A stretch of DNA of 64,000 nt from Pseudomonas paracarnis. Lineage in GTDB: Bacteria; Pseudomonadota; Gammaproteobacteria; Pseudomonadales; Pseudomonadaceae. Position 1 is the first letter of the stretch, and each line of letters begins with the position of its first letter. The DNA is taken from the NCBI RefSeq assembly GCF_904063055.1, contig NZ_CAJFCN010000002.1, positions 1-64,000 on the forward strand. Reading direction: 5' to 3'. The translations under genes and the position numbers were made by a program. The notes below the pieces were generated by a model. The model was not told the origin of the DNA and did no database searches. It saw nothing but the letters and a program-made list of their open reading frames with translations. Shown here piece after piece: positions 33,710-43,372 of the stretch.

Positions 33710-35632
33710 ATGAGTATCTTTAGCCACTTCCAACAACGCTTCGCGTCCACACAGCAGGAAGAACTCACGCTTCAGGAGTATCTCGAGCTGTGCAAACAGG
33801 ACCGCAGCACCTACGCTTCTGCCGCCGAACGCTTGCTATTGGCGATTGGCGAGCCAGAACTGGTGGAAACCGCCAATAATTCGCGCCTGTCGCGGATATT
33901 TTCCAACAAGGTGATCCGCCGCTATCCGGCCTTTGAAGACTTCCATGGGATGGAAGAATGCATCGACCAGATCGTTTCCTACTTCCGCCATGCCGCCCAA
34001 GGCCTGGAAGAGAAGAAGCAGATCCTCTATTTGCTCGGCCCGGTCGGCGGCGGCAAATCGTCCCTGGCGGAAAAGCTCAAGCAATTGATCGAGAAGGTGC
34101 CCTTCTATGCGATCAAGGGCTCGCCCGTCTTCGAGTCCCCCTTGGGCCTGTTCAACGCCACGGAAGATGGCGCGATCCTCGAGGAAGACTTCGGTATCCC
34201 GCGGCGCTACCTCAACACCATCATGTCGCCCTGGGCCACCAAGCGCCTGGCCGAGTTCGGCGGTGATATCAGCCAGTTCCGGGTGGTGAAACTCTACCCG
34301 TCGATCCTCAACCAGATCGGCGTGGCCAAGACCGAACCCGGCGATGAAAACAATCAGGACATTTCGGCACTGGTGGGCAAGGTCGATATCCGCAAACTGG
34401 AAGAGTTTCCGCAGAACGATGCCGATGCCTACAGCTATTCGGGCGCATTGTGCCGGGCCAACCAGGGCCTGATGGAGTTCGTGGAGATGTTCAAGGCACC
34501 GATCAAGGTGCTGCACCCACTGCTCACCGCTACCCAGGAAGGTAACTACAACAGTACCGAAGGCCTGGGGGCGATTCCATTTACCGGGATCTTGCTGGCT
34601 CACTCCAACGAATCGGAATGGCATACCTTCCGCAATAACAAGAACAACGAAGCCTTCATCGACCGGATCTATATCGTCAAGGTGCCGTACTGCCTCCGGG
34701 TCAGCGACGAAATCAAGATTTACGACAAACTGCTGTTCAACAGCTCCCTGGCCAAGGCCCATTGCGCCCCCGACACCCTGAAAATGCTTGCCCAGTTCAC
34801 CGTACTGTCGCGCCTCAAGGAGCCGGAGAACTCCAATATCTATTCGAAGATGCGCGTCTACGACGGCGAAAACCTCAAGGACACCGATCCCAAGGCTAAG
34901 TCGATCCAGGAATACCGTGATACAGCCGGTGTGGACGAGGGCATGAACGGTCTGTCGACGCGCTTTGCGTTCAAGATCCTGTCCAAGGTCTTCAACTTCG
35001 ATCCCCACGAGATTGCCGCCAACCCGGTGCACTTGCTCTATGTGCTGGAACAACAGATTGAACAGGAGCAATTCCAGGCCGAAACTCGTGAGCGCTACCT
35101 GCGCTTCCTCAAGGAATACCTGGCGCCGCGCTACATCGAGTTCATCGGCAAGGAAATCCAGACCGCTTACCTGGAGTCCTACAGCGAATACGGCCAGAAC
35201 ATTTTCGACCGCTACGTCCTGTACGCCGATTTCTGGATCCAGGATCAGGAATACCGCGACCCGGAAACCGGCGAAATCCTCAATCGCGTGGCCCTCAACG
35301 AAGAGTTGGAAAAAATCGAGAAACCCGCCGGCATCAGCAATCCGAAGGACTTCCGCAACGAAATCGTCAATTTCGTACTGCGCGCCCGTGCCAACAACAA
35401 CGGCAAGAACCCCACTTGGCTCAGCTACGAGAAGCTGCGGGTGGTCATCGAGAAGAAAATGTTTTCCAACACCGAGGACCTGCTGCCCGTCATCAGCTTC
35501 AACGCCAAGGCCAGCAAGGAGGATCAGCAAAAACACAACGACTTCGTCACACGCATGGTCGAGCGAGGCTACACCGACAAACAGGTACGACTGCTCTCCG
35601 AGTGGTACCTGCGGGTTCGCAAATCGCAGTAA
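33710..35632 (+). CDS. prkA: PrkA/YeaG family serine protein kinase
   Basis: A 640-residue AAA-plus-type kinase of the PrkA/YeaG family, linked to stationary-phase, nitrogen and stress adaptation. The Walker A motif is LGPVGGGKSSLAEKL near residue 110; the C-terminal part is the PrkA kinase-like domain. The start MSIFSHFQQRF at 33710 is chosen over an upstream in-frame start at 33632. First gene of the prkA-yeaH-spoVR set, which is conserved as a unit in many proteobacteria. Confidence 0.93.
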   Translation: MSIFSHFQQRFASTQQEELTLQEYLELCKQDRSTYASAAERLLLAIGEPELVETANNSRLSRIFSNKVIRRYPAFEDFHGMEECIDQIVSYFRHAAQGLEEKKQILYLLGPVGGGKSSLAEKLKQLIEKVPFYAIKGSPVFESPLGLFNATEDGAILEEDFGIPRRYLNTIMSPWATKRLAEFGGDISQFRVVKLYPSILNQIGVAKTEPGDENNQDISALVGKVDIRKLEEFPQNDADAYSYSGALCRANQGLMEFVEMFKAPIKVLHPLLTATQEGNYNSTEGLGAIPFTGILLAHSNESEWHTFRNNKNNEAFIDRIYIVKVPYCLRVSDEIKIYDKLLFNSSLAKAHCAPDTLKMLAQFTVLSRLKEPENSNIYSKMRVYDGENLKDTDPKAKSIQEYRDTAGVDEGMNGLSTRFAFKILSKVFNFDPHEIAANPVHLLYVLEQQIEQEQFQAETRERYLRFLKEYLAPRYIEFIGKEIQTAYLESYSEYGQNIFDRYVLYADFWIQDQEYRDPETGEILNRVALNEELEKIEKPAGISNPKDFRNEIVNFVLRARANNNGKNPTWLSYEKLRVVIEKKMFSNTEDLLPVISFNAKASKEDQQKHNDFVTRMVERGYTDKQVRLLSEWYLRVRKSQ

Positions 35633-35649
35633 GGCAGCGGCAAGCGCGC

Positions 35650-35717
35650 ACTGCCAGGCATCCGGCCTGGCAGTTGACCGCTTGTCTCTAAGCTTCCAGC
35701 CCGCGGCTTGAAGCTTG
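35650..35717 (+). other. Two stem-loops between prkA and yeaH
   Basis: A perfect 10-bp stem (35650-35659 with 35665-35674), then a 12-bp stem with one mismatch (AAGCTTCCAGCC with GGCTTGAAGCTT, about 35691-35717). Neither has a U tract, so they may be mRNA-stability or processing sites, and not terminators, inside the operon. Confidence 0.6.
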
Positions 35718-35745
35718 TAACGTGAAGCTGCCCGGAGGGCTCCCC

Positions 35746-37017
35746 ATGAGCTATGTGATCGACCGACGCCTCAATGGCAAGAACAAGAGCACGGTAAACC
35801 GCCAGCGTTTCCTGCGGCGTTACCGTGACCACATCAAAAAGGCGGTAGAAGAGGCCGTCAGCCGCCGCTCCATCACCGACATGGAGCATGGCGAACAAAT
35901 CAGCATTCCCGGACGGGACATCGACGAACCGGTACTTCACCATGGCCGCGGCGGCAAACAGACCGTGGTGCACCCGGGTAACAAGGAATTCACCACTGGC
36001 GAACATATCCAGCGCCCACAAGGCGGTGGCGGCGGCAAAGGCCCGGGCAAAGCCGGCAACTCTGGCGAAGGCATGGATGAATTCGTATTCCAGATCACTC
36101 AGGAAGAATTCCTCGAATTCATGTTCGAAGACCTCGAACTGCCCAACCTGGTCAAACGCAACCTGACCGGCACCGATACCTTCAAGACCGTACGTGCAGG
36201 GATCAGCAACGAGGGCAACCCGTCGCGCATCAACATCATCCGCACCCTGCGTTCAGCCCACGCACGGCGTATCGCCCTGTCCGGCAGCAGCCGCGCCAAA
36301 CTCAAGCAGGCCAAGGAAGAGTTGGCACGCTTGAAGCGCGAAGAACCGGACAACTTCGGCGATATCCAGGAAATCGAGGCAGAAATTGAAAAACTCAGCG
36401 CGCGCATCCACCGCGTGCCGTTCCTCGATACCTTTGACTTGAAATACAACCTGCTGGTCAAGCAACCCAACCCCAGCTCCAAGGCGGTGATGTTCTGCCT
36501 GATGGACGTTTCCGGCTCCATGACCCAGGCCACCAAGGACATCGCCAAGCGCTTCTTTATCCTGCTGTACCTGTTCCTGAAACGGAACTACGACAAGATT
36601 GACGTAGTGTTCATCCGCCATCACACCAGCGCGCGAGAGGTGGACGAAGAGGAGTTTTTCTACTCGCGGGAAACTGGCGGCACCATTGTTTCCAGCGCAC
36701 TGAAGCTGATGCAGGAGATCATGGCCGAGCGCTACCCCGCCAACGAGTGGAACATCTACGCCGCCCAAGCCTCTGACGGCGACAACTGGAACGACGACTC
36801 GCCGATCTGCCGGGACATTTTGATCAACCAGATCATGCCGTTCGTGCAGTACTACACTTACGTCGAAATTACCCCCCGTGAGCACCAGGCCCTGTGGTTC
36901 GAATACGAGCGCATCGGCGAAGCCTTTGCCGACACGTTCGCCCAGCAGCAACTGGTCTCGGCCGGCGATATCTACCCGGTCTTCCGTGAACTCTTCCAGC
37001 GCAGGTTAGTGACATGA
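35746..37017 (+). CDS. yeaH: YeaH/YhbH family protein (UPF0229)
   Basis: A 423-residue partner of PrkA of unknown biochemical role. It has a Gly-rich stretch ([19 protein letters not shown]), a coiled region ([16 protein letters not shown]...), and a C-terminal von Willebrand A-like domain with MIDAS motif MDVSGSMT. The start at 35746 follows GGAGG. Overlaps spoVR by 4 bp. Confidence 0.92.
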   Translation: MSYVIDRRLNGKNKSTVNRQRFLRRYRDHIKKAVEEAVSRRSITDMEHGEQISIPGRDIDEPVLHHGRGGKQTVVHPGNKEFTTGEHIQRPQGGGGGKGPGKAGNSGEGMDEFVFQITQEEFLEFMFEDLELPNLVKRNLTGTDTFKTVRAGISNEGNPSRINIIRTLRSAHARRIALSGSSRAKLKQAKEELARLKREEPDNFGDIQEIEAEIEKLSARIHRVPFLDTFDLKYNLLVKQPNPSSKAVMFCLMDVSGSMTQATKDIAKRFFILLYLFLKRNYDKIDVVFIRHHTSAREVDEEEFFYSRETGGTIVSSALKLMQEIMAERYPANEWNIYAAQASDGDNWNDDSPICRDILINQIMPFVQYYTYVEITPREHQALWFEYERIGEAFADTFAQQQLVSAGDIYPVFRELFQRRLVT

Positions 37018-38579
37018 CCGCCAAAAAAGAGAACAAGCGCCAACCCATTTCCACCGGTTCCGAGTGGACCTTCGAACTGATCCAGGCCTATGACCGGGAA
37101 ATCAGCCGTATCGCGGCGGGTTATGCCTTGGACACCTATCCCAATCAGATAGAAGTCATCACCGCTGAACAGATGATGGATGCCTATGCCTCGGTGGGCA
37201 TGCCCCTGGGCTATCACCATTGGTCCTACGGGAAACACTTTCTCAGTACCGAGAAGTCCTACACACGCGGCCAGATGGGCCTGGCCTACGAGATCGTGAT
37301 CAACTCCGACCCGTGCATCGCGTACCTGATGGAAGAAAACACCATCTGCATGCAGGCGCTGGTAGTGGCCCATGCCTGCTATGGGCATAACAGTTTCTTC
37401 AAGGGCAACTACCTGTTTCGCACCTGGACCGATGCCAGTTCGATCATTGATTACCTGGTGTTCGCCAAGCAATACATCATGCAGTGCGAGGAGCGCCACG
37501 GTATCGATGCGGTGGAAGACCTGTTGGACTCCTGCCACGCGCTGATGAATTATGGGGTCGATCGCTATAAGCGTCCCTATCCTATTTCCGCCGAAGAGGA
37601 ACGCCTGCGCCAGAAGGAGCGCGAGGAGCACCTGCAGAAACAGATCAACGACCTGTGGCGCACCATCCCCAAGCGCGCCGACAAGAACAGCGACAAGGAC
37701 AATGCCCGCTTCCCCGCCGAACCGCAGGAAAACATCCTGTATTTCCTCGAAAAGCACGCACCGCTGCTGGAGCCCTGGCAGCGCGAAATCGTGCGCATCG
37801 TGCGCAAGATCGCGCAATATTTTTATCCCCAGCGCCAAACCCAAGTAATGAACGAAGGCTGGGCAACCTTCTGGCATTACACCCTGATGAACGACCTGTA
37901 CGACGAAGGCCTGGTCACTGACGGCTTCATGATGGAGTTCCTCACGTCCCATACGAGCGTGGTCTTCCAGCCAGGCTTCGACAGCCCGTACTACAACGGC
38001 ATCAACCCCTATGCACTGGGTTTTGCCATGTACCGCGATATCCGCCGCATGTGCGAGCACCCCACGGAGGAAGACCGCCGCTGGTTCCCGGAAATCGCCG
38101 GCAGCGACTGGCTATCGACCATCAAGTTCGCCATGAGCAGCTTCAAGGATGAGAGTTTTATCCTGCAGTACCTGTCGCCTCAGGTGATCCGCGACCTCAA
38201 GTTGTTCAGCATCCTGGACGACGACCTCAAGGATGACCTGGTGGTGCCTGCCATCCACGACGAACCCGGCTACCGCATCATTCGCGAAACCCTGGCCGCG
38301 CAATACAACCTGGGTAACCGCGAGCCTAACGTTCAGATCTACAGCATTGATGTGCGTGGCGACCGTTCGCTGACCCTGCGTCACCAGCAACACGACCGCA
38401 AACCCTTGGGCGAATCCACTGAGGAAGTGCTCAAGCACCTGCATCGGCTCTGGGGTTTTGATATTCATTTGGAAACCCTGCAGGGCGACCAAGTGATGAA
38501 GACCCACCATGTACCACCGCGCAGCGATCATAACGACAACGACTATGGCCGCCTGGACATGGCCGTCGTGCATCTCTGA
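37014..38579 (+). CDS. SpoVR family protein (YcgB-like)
   Basis: A 521-residue member of the SpoVR family, named for a spore-cortex mutant of Bacillus but widespread in non-sporulating bacteria together with PrkA and YeaH. Conserved histidine-rich segments include [25 protein letters not shown] and [17 protein letters not shown], suggestive of a metal site. Start overlaps yeaH (ATGA). Confidence 0.92.
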   Translation: MTAKKENKRQPISTGSEWTFELIQAYDREISRIAAGYALDTYPNQIEVITAEQMMDAYASVGMPLGYHHWSYGKHFLSTEKSYTRGQMGLAYEIVINSDPCIAYLMEENTICMQALVVAHACYGHNSFFKGNYLFRTWTDASSIIDYLVFAKQYIMQCEERHGIDAVEDLLDSCHALMNYGVDRYKRPYPISAEEERLRQKEREEHLQKQINDLWRTIPKRADKNSDKDNARFPAEPQENILYFLEKHAPLLEPWQREIVRIVRKIAQYFYPQRQTQVMNEGWATFWHYTLMNDLYDEGLVTDGFMMEFLTSHTSVVFQPGFDSPYYNGINPYALGFAMYRDIRRMCEHPTEEDRRWFPEIAGSDWLSTIKFAMSSFKDESFILQYLSPQVIRDLKLFSILDDDLKDDLVVPAIHDEPGYRIIRETLAAQYNLGNREPNVQIYSIDVRGDRSLTLRHQQHDRKPLGESTEEVLKHLHRLWGFDIHLETLQGDQVMKTHHVPPRSDHNDNDYGRLDMAVVHL

Positions 38580-38585
38580 AACAGC

Positions 38586-38641
38586 AAAGCCTCCATTGGC
38601 CAGGCTCAGGCGTTATCCTGTGCCGCTAATGGAGGCTTTTT
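38586..38641 (+). other. Long stem containing the cca ribosome binding site
   Basis: AAAGCCTCCATT (38586-38597) pairs perfectly with AATGGAGGCTTT (38628-38639) over a loop of 30 bases, then TT. The downstream arm holds GGAGG (38631-38635), the evident Shine-Dalgarno for the cca ATG at 38643. The structure may terminate spoVR transcripts and mask cca translation from read-through RNA. Confidence 0.65.
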
Positions 38642-38642
38642 C

Positions 38643-39875
38643 ATGAAAATCTACAAAGTCGGCGGCGCCGTGCGTGATCGCCTTCTGGGCATCGAGGTCA
38701 CCGATATAGACCGCGTCGTCGTTGGCGCGACGGCTGAAGAGATGCTCGCCAAGGGTTATAAACCGGTGGGCGCCGATTTTCCGGTGTTTCTCGATCCGAA
38801 AAACGGTGACGAATACGCCCTCGCTCGCACCGAACGCAAGAATGGCCGGGGTTACGGTGGCTTTATATTCCATGCGAGCCCCGACGTTACGCTGGAAGAA
38901 GACCTGATCCGGCGTGACCTGACCATCAATGCCATGGCGGAGGATGACGAGGGTAACCTGACTGATCCTTATCAGGGACAACGTGATCTTGAAGCGCGAC
39001 TTTTACGGCATGTTTCTCCCGCGTTCGCCGAAGATCCCCTCCGCGTACTACGCGTTGCGCGTTTCGCCGCGCGCTATGCGCCTCTCGGCTTCAAAGTCGC
39101 CCCTGAGACCCTCGAATTAATGCACCAACTCAGTGAGTCCGGCGAGTTGGAGGCCCTTACCCCCGAGCGCAGTTGGAAGGAAATCTCACGGGCGCTGATG
39201 GAAGATCAACCCCAGGTATTTATTCAAGTACTGCGTGACTGCGACGCACTGAAAACCTTGATGCCGGAGGTGGATGCGCTGTTCGGCGTGCCGCAGCCCG
39301 CAGCTCACCACCCGGAAATAGACACCGGCGTGCATACCTTGAGCGTGCTGCAGCAAGCAGCCCTGCACAAGCAACCGCTGAGCGTGCGCTGGGCCTGCCT
39401 GCTGCACGACCTGGGCAAAGGCCTGACGCCTGTGGATAAGTTGCCGCAGCACATTGCCCACGAACATCGCGGCTTGAAGCTGATCAAAGCGGTGAACGAG
39501 CGTTTCAAGGTGCCGAAGGATTGCCAGGAGTTGGCCTTGCTGGTGGGGCAATATCATACTCACGGGCATCGCGCGCTTGAACTCAAGGCCTCGACGTTGC
39601 TGGAGTTGCTGCAAAGCTTCGACGTGTACCGTCGGCCGCAACGCTTTGAAGAGTTCGTGGCGGCCTGCGAAATGGACGCTCGTGGCCGCGAGGGTTTTGA
39701 GCAACGCAGTTATCCACAGGCCGATTATTTGCGCGGAGCGGCAAAGGTGGCACGCGAAGTGCCGGTCGCGCCGCTGCTAGAAAAGGGTTTCAAAGGCCCC
39801 GAACTGGGCGAGGCGCTCAAGCGCGAACGGCTCAAGGCGCTTAAAGCCTACAAAGAACAGCAAAAGCCCTTGTAG
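38643..39875 (+). CDS. cca: Multifunctional CCA tRNA nucleotidyltransferase
   Basis: Adds or repairs the CCA end of tRNAs; the full-length bacterial class II form also has phosphohydrolase activity. The 410-residue protein has [24 protein letters not shown] at the N-terminus and an HD domain ([18 protein letters not shown]) in the C-terminal half. The stop TAG lies in the left arm of a REPIN. Confidence 0.95.
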   Translation: MKIYKVGGAVRDRLLGIEVTDIDRVVVGATAEEMLAKGYKPVGADFPVFLDPKNGDEYALARTERKNGRGYGGFIFHASPDVTLEEDLIRRDLTINAMAEDDEGNLTDPYQGQRDLEARLLRHVSPAFAEDPLRVLRVARFAARYAPLGFKVAPETLELMHQLSESGELEALTPERSWKEISRALMEDQPQVFIQVLRDCDALKTLMPEVDALFGVPQPAAHHPEIDTGVHTLSVLQQAALHKQPLSVRWACLLHDLGKGLTPVDKLPQHIAHEHRGLKLIKAVNERFKVPKDCQELALLVGQYHTHGHRALELKASTLLELLQSFDVYRRPQRFEEFVAACEMDARGREGFEQRSYPQADYLRGAAKVAREVPVAPLLEKGFKGPELGEALKRERLKALKAYKEQQKPL

Positions 39876-39952
39876 GAGCGAGCTTGCTCGCGAAGAACCT
39901 CAACGATGACGCAGCGCCCTCAGGTTTTTCGCGAGCACGCTCGGCTCCTACA
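39871..39952. repeat. REPIN providing the stop codons of cca and folK
   Basis: Inverted REP units TGTAGGAGCGAGCTTGCTCGCG and complement. The TTGTAG of the left arm ends cca (TAG 39873-39875), and the mirror-image TTGTAG on the minus strand ends folK (TAG 39948-39950). Confidence 0.9.
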
Positions 39953-40466
39953 AAAGAGCTTGTGGCGTGAGTGGCTGACCCTGCCACTCGAACGCCACAG
40001 GCGCCAATACCTGATCAATTTGCGCGTCTCGCCACAACTCGGCCATTGTCTTGCCCGCCTCCGGGTGCAGACGCTCCGGCGCCATCATCGACAGCGGCCA
40101 CAACACAAAGGCGTTTTTCAGAATTTCGGCTCGCGGCAAGATCAAGCCATCGAAATTGCCCACCCAATCGCCATACAACAACACATCGATATCCAGCGGC
40201 AGGCCTTTGCGGTCGGGCGCGTAGCGGCCGTTGTCGGCCTCGATGGATTTCAACCGGCGATCGAGTTCCATCAACGGCAGGTCGGTATAAGCCGACACCA
40301 CCAGATTGAAAAACGGCCCACTTTTGATCCCCACCGGCTGGCTTTCGAACACCGCCGAACAGCGCATATCCGTCAAGAAGCCCGCCAACGCATCCAAGCC
40401 GGCGCATAGACGAGCCTCGCGGTCGATATTGCTGCCAAGCCCGAGGTAAACCTGAGTCAACGACAT
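39948..40466 (-). CDS. folK: 2-amino-4-hydroxy-6-hydroxymethyldihydropteridine pyrophosphokinase
   Basis: Pyrophosphorylates the pterin intermediate of folate synthesis. The 172-residue protein begins VYLGLGSNID and has the metal-binding LPLDIDVLLYGD. It overlaps folB by 10 bp. Its final residues PQALL and stop run into the REPIN. Confidence 0.95.
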   Translation of the reverse strand: MSLTQVYLGLGSNIDREARLCAGLDALAGFLTDMRCSAVFESQPVGIKSGPFFNLVVSAYTDLPLMELDRRLKSIEADNGRYAPDRKGLPLDIDVLLYGDWVGNFDGLILPRAEILKNAFVLWPLSMMAPERLHPEAGKTMAELWRDAQIDQVLAPVAFEWQGQPLTPQALL

Positions 40467-40810
40467 CCGCGCTCGATCTCCACGCCCACGCCCTTGGCAG
40501 CCGGTACCGCGCCGGGCTTGGTCAACTTGAGGTGCAGCCAGGGAATCTGGAACTCACTCATCAGCACTTCGGCCAGACGCTCGGCAAAGGTTTCCACCAG
40601 TTGGTACTGGGAATGCTCGGCAAAGGCCTGGATACGCGCAGACACCCTGGCGTAATCCAGTGCCAGGGTCAGGTCGTCACCTGCCGCAGCTGGGCGATTA
40701 TCCCAGGCGAAGCTCAGGTCCAGGCGCAGGCATTGCCGGATTCCGCGCTCCCAGTCGTAAGCCCCGATCACGGTGTCGACTTCCAGGCCTTCGATAAACA
40801 CTCTGTCCAA
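40457..40810 (-). CDS. folB: Dihydroneopterin aldolase
   Basis: Converts dihydroneopterin to the hydroxymethyl pterin used by FolK. The 117-residue tunnelling-fold protein has [18 protein letters not shown] and a late [19 protein letters not shown]. The start is TTG at 40810, supported by GGAG 8 bases upstream; an ATG at 40834 would add MSCCGEKC, which is unlike the family. Divergent from plsY. Confidence 0.93.
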   Translation of the reverse strand: MDRVFIEGLEVDTVIGAYDWERGIRQCLRLDLSFAWDNRPAAAGDDLTLALDYARVSARIQAFAEHSQYQLVETFAERLAEVLMSEFQIPWLHLKLTKPGAVPAAKGVGVEIERGCR

Positions 40811-40884
40811 GCACTTTTCTCCGCAGCACGACAAGGGCGCGATGCCCCGTTAGAATCAGGGCGTCCTCGCCCGGAATAGTTAGC

Positions 40885-41454
40885 ATGTTTTGGTCACTGG
40901 CGATTTTCGCCTACCTGCTCGGCTCGCTGTCCTTCGCCATTTTGCTCAGCCGCTTGACGGGAAATCCCGATCCGCGAATGAGTGGCTCAGGCAATGCCGG
41001 CGCCACCAATATGTTGCGCCTGGCCGGCAAGAAACTCGCCGTCCTGACCTTGCTGGGCGACGTCTGCAAGGGCCTGCTGCCCGTGCTCATCGCCAGCCTC
41101 GTCGGCCTTAGCTTGCAACAGCAAGCCTGGGTGGGCCTGTGTGCCGTCCTGGGCCACCTGTTCCCGTTGTACTTCCGCTTTCGCGGCGGCAAGGGCGTCG
41201 CCACGGCGGCCGGCATGCTGCTGGGCATTTACCCCCCTGCGGCGTTACTGGCCATGCTCGCCTGGCTGCTGACGTTCTACCTGACCCGCACCAGCTCGCT
41301 GGCCGCGCTGATTGCCACGCCGCTGACCCTGCCGCTGCTGGCCTGGCAGGAACCAGAAGCGCTGCTACCGATGAGCGTGCTGACACTGCTGATCGTCTGG
41401 CGCCACCGCGGCAATCTACGCGACCTGTTTGCCGGGCGCGAACGGCATTTTTAA
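40885..41454 (+). CDS. plsY: Acyl-phosphate--glycerol-3-phosphate acyltransferase
   Basis: First acylation step of phospholipid synthesis, in the inner membrane. The 189-residue protein has five likely membrane segments and the three PlsY motifs: [28 protein letters not shown] and [10 protein letters not shown]. Confidence 0.95.
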   Translation: MFWSLAIFAYLLGSLSFAILLSRLTGNPDPRMSGSGNAGATNMLRLAGKKLAVLTLLGDVCKGLLPVLIASLVGLSLQQQAWVGLCAVLGHLFPLYFRFRGGKGVATAAGMLLGIYPPAALLAMLAWLLTFYLTRTSSLAALIATPLTLPLLAWQEPEALLPMSVLTLLIVWRHRGNLRDLFAGRERHF

Positions 41455-41485
41455 ATACCCCGCCTGGACCCGGTGCCCTTGAACC

Positions 41486-42511
41486 TTACAACGGCGGCAA
41501 TTGCTCCATCGGCCAGCGCGCCTGCACGCTGATCGCCAGGCTTTCGTGCTGCCCGGCCTGCAAGCGCTGGCAACCGGCGTAGGCAATCATCGCGCCGTTG
41601 TCAGTGCAGAACTCAGGGCGTGCGTAAAACACGTTGCCATTCATGTCGCCGAGCATTTTTTCCAGGGAACTGCGCAACGCCTTGTTGGCGCTGACGCCGC
41701 CTGCGATCACCAGCCGCTTCATGCCCGCCTGTTTCAGGGCGCGCTTGCACTTGATGGTCAAAGTCTCCACCACAGCCTGCTGGAACGCCAGCGCGATGTC
41801 GCAACGGGCTTGCTGGCCGTCGTCCCCGGCGCTGACGCTCTGCTGCCAGGTGTTCAAGGCAGAGGTTTTCAAACCGCTGAAACTGAACATCAAGCCAGGA
41901 CGATCACACATCGGGCGCGGGAAGGTGTAGCGACCGGCAACGCCGTTTTCGGCAAGGCGGGCGATTTCCGGCCCCCCCGGATAATTAAGCCCCATCATCT
42001 TCGCGGTTTTGTCGAACGCTTCACCGGCGGCATCGTCCAGCGACTCGCCCAACAGTGTGTATTGACCGATCCCATCCACCTGAACCAGCTGCGTATGCCC
42101 GCCCGAAACCAACAAAGCGACGAACGGGAACTCCGGCGGTGTTTTTTCCAGCATGGGCGCCAATAAGTGGCCTTCCATATGGTGCACACCAAGAGCAGGA
42201 ATACCCCAGGCAAAGGCCAGCGCCTGGGCGCAAGAGGCCCCAACCAGCAGGGCTCCGACCAATCCGGGCCCTGCCGTATAGGCAATGGCATCGATCTCGG
42301 TTGCCACACAACCGGCCTCATCCAGCACCTGGCGGATCAATGGCAGCATGCGCTTGACGTGATCGCGGCTGGCAAGCTCCGGCACCACGCCGCCATAGGC
42401 GCGATGCAGGTCGATCTGACTGAACAGTGCATCGGCCAAAAGCCCGCGTTCACTGTCGTATAGTGCGACTCCGGTTTCGTCGCAGGAGGTTTCAAGTCCC
42501 AGTACTAGCAT
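41486..42511 (-). CDS. tsaD: tRNA N6-adenosine threonylcarbamoyltransferase
   Basis: Catalyses the last step of t6A37 tRNA modification with TsaB and TsaE. The 341-residue ASKHA-fold protein has [12 protein letters not shown] and the metal-binding HHMEGH (H111, H115). Divergent from rpsU, a typical gammaproteobacterial arrangement. Confidence 0.96.
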   Translation of the reverse strand: MLVLGLETSCDETGVALYDSERGLLADALFSQIDLHRAYGGVVPELASRDHVKRMLPLIRQVLDEAGCVATEIDAIAYTAGPGLVGALLVGASCAQALAFAWGIPALGVHHMEGHLLAPMLEKTPPEFPFVALLVSGGHTQLVQVDGIGQYTLLGESLDDAAGEAFDKTAKMMGLNYPGGPEIARLAENGVAGRYTFPRPMCDRPGLMFSFSGLKTSALNTWQQSVSAGDDGQQARCDIALAFQQAVVETLTIKCKRALKQAGMKRLVIAGGVSANKALRSSLEKMLGDMNGNVFYARPEFCTDNGAMIAYAGCQRLQAGQHESLAISVQARWPMEQLPPL

Positions 42512-42714
42512 GGGTTTGCGCCTTGTAGAGGCTGAATTCGAAGGCGCGCATAATAGTCGCCACTCCCCCTCCCGACTAGCGGTTTTCGATCAGAGGCTTT
42601 GCATTCCGGGCAATGAGGGGTTAACATCCGCAACCCTTAAAAACCGACGACCTCAGCCGCGAATTTTTTGCGACGAGAACGTTGATTCCCGGTAATGAAA
42701 GAAGGTAGCTCTGG

Positions 42715-42930
42715 ATGCCAGCCGTCAAAGTAAAAGAGAACGAACCCTTCGACGTAGCTCTGCGTCGTTTCAAGCGCTCCTGCGAAAAAGCCGGTGTTCT
42801 GGCTGAAGTTCGTAGCCGCGAATTTTATGAGAAGCCAACTTCTGAGCGTAAGCGCAAAGCAGCAGCCGCTGTTAAGCGTCACGCTAAGAAAGTTCAGCGC
42901 GAACAGCGCCGCGCCGTTCGTCTGTACTAA
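42715..42930 (+). CDS. rpsU: 30S ribosomal protein S21
   Basis: A 71-residue basic ribosomal protein starting [20 protein letters not shown] and ending in a Lys/Arg-rich tail. Needed for initiation on many mRNAs. First gene of the rpsU-dnaG-rpoD macromolecular synthesis operon. A TTTGCA...TTAACA pair at 42600-42627 may be its promoter but matches consensus poorly. Confidence 0.97.
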
Positions 42931-43372
42931 TACACAGACGTTCGTAGCAAGCTTCTGCCAAGCCCGGCCCTCAGCCGGGCTGTTGGCATTTGCGGATATC
43001 GCTTGATGCTTCACCGTCGACGCCGCACACGCGACCGAGACACTGCTTCACACGTCAGGGCTGGCTCTTTTGCCAGCGGTGCACGTCTCTTCTGACGAGC
43101 CTAACAAGGCTACTGACGAGCACACCTATTCTTCAAACAGACGATCAACCGTGTCGGCTGTGCCCATCGATGCGTTTCCGAGGCTGCCATTGGCCAAGAC
43201 CGGACGCCCGGGCAACATTTCCATGCCGAAGACTGATCAGAAACTACCCTCAGTGAATATTCGGCAGATACACTTCCTGATGACCCATGCAGACGATGAT
43301 GATCGAGCCCCCTATACGTGCGCTTGAACACCTCACGGGTCCTCATTTACACGCAGTGATGACGAGAACGCC
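42931..43372 (+). terminator. rpsU-dnaG intergenic region with attenuating hairpin
   Basis: A 442-bp gap. A perfect 8-bp stem (AGCCCGGC 42961-42968, GCCGGGCT 42974-42981) lies 30 bp past rpsU without a U run, in the position of the partial terminator T1 of E. coli, which lowers dnaG expression relative to rpsU. The rest contains short open frames on both strands with no recognisable protein, and no clear promoter that I can support. A GAGAACGCC precedes dnaG without a strong Shine-Dalgarno, consistent with low primase synthesis. Confidence 0.6.

Noticed and set aside
33836..35536. 566-codon open frame antisense to prkA
   Set aside because: It mirrors the codon bias of a high-GC gene on the other strand, has no recognisable domain, and prkA is a conserved family.
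42990..43346. Three short open frames in the rpsU-dnaG gap
   Set aside because: Overlapping frames on both strands, no ribosome binding sites, and compositions not protein-like.
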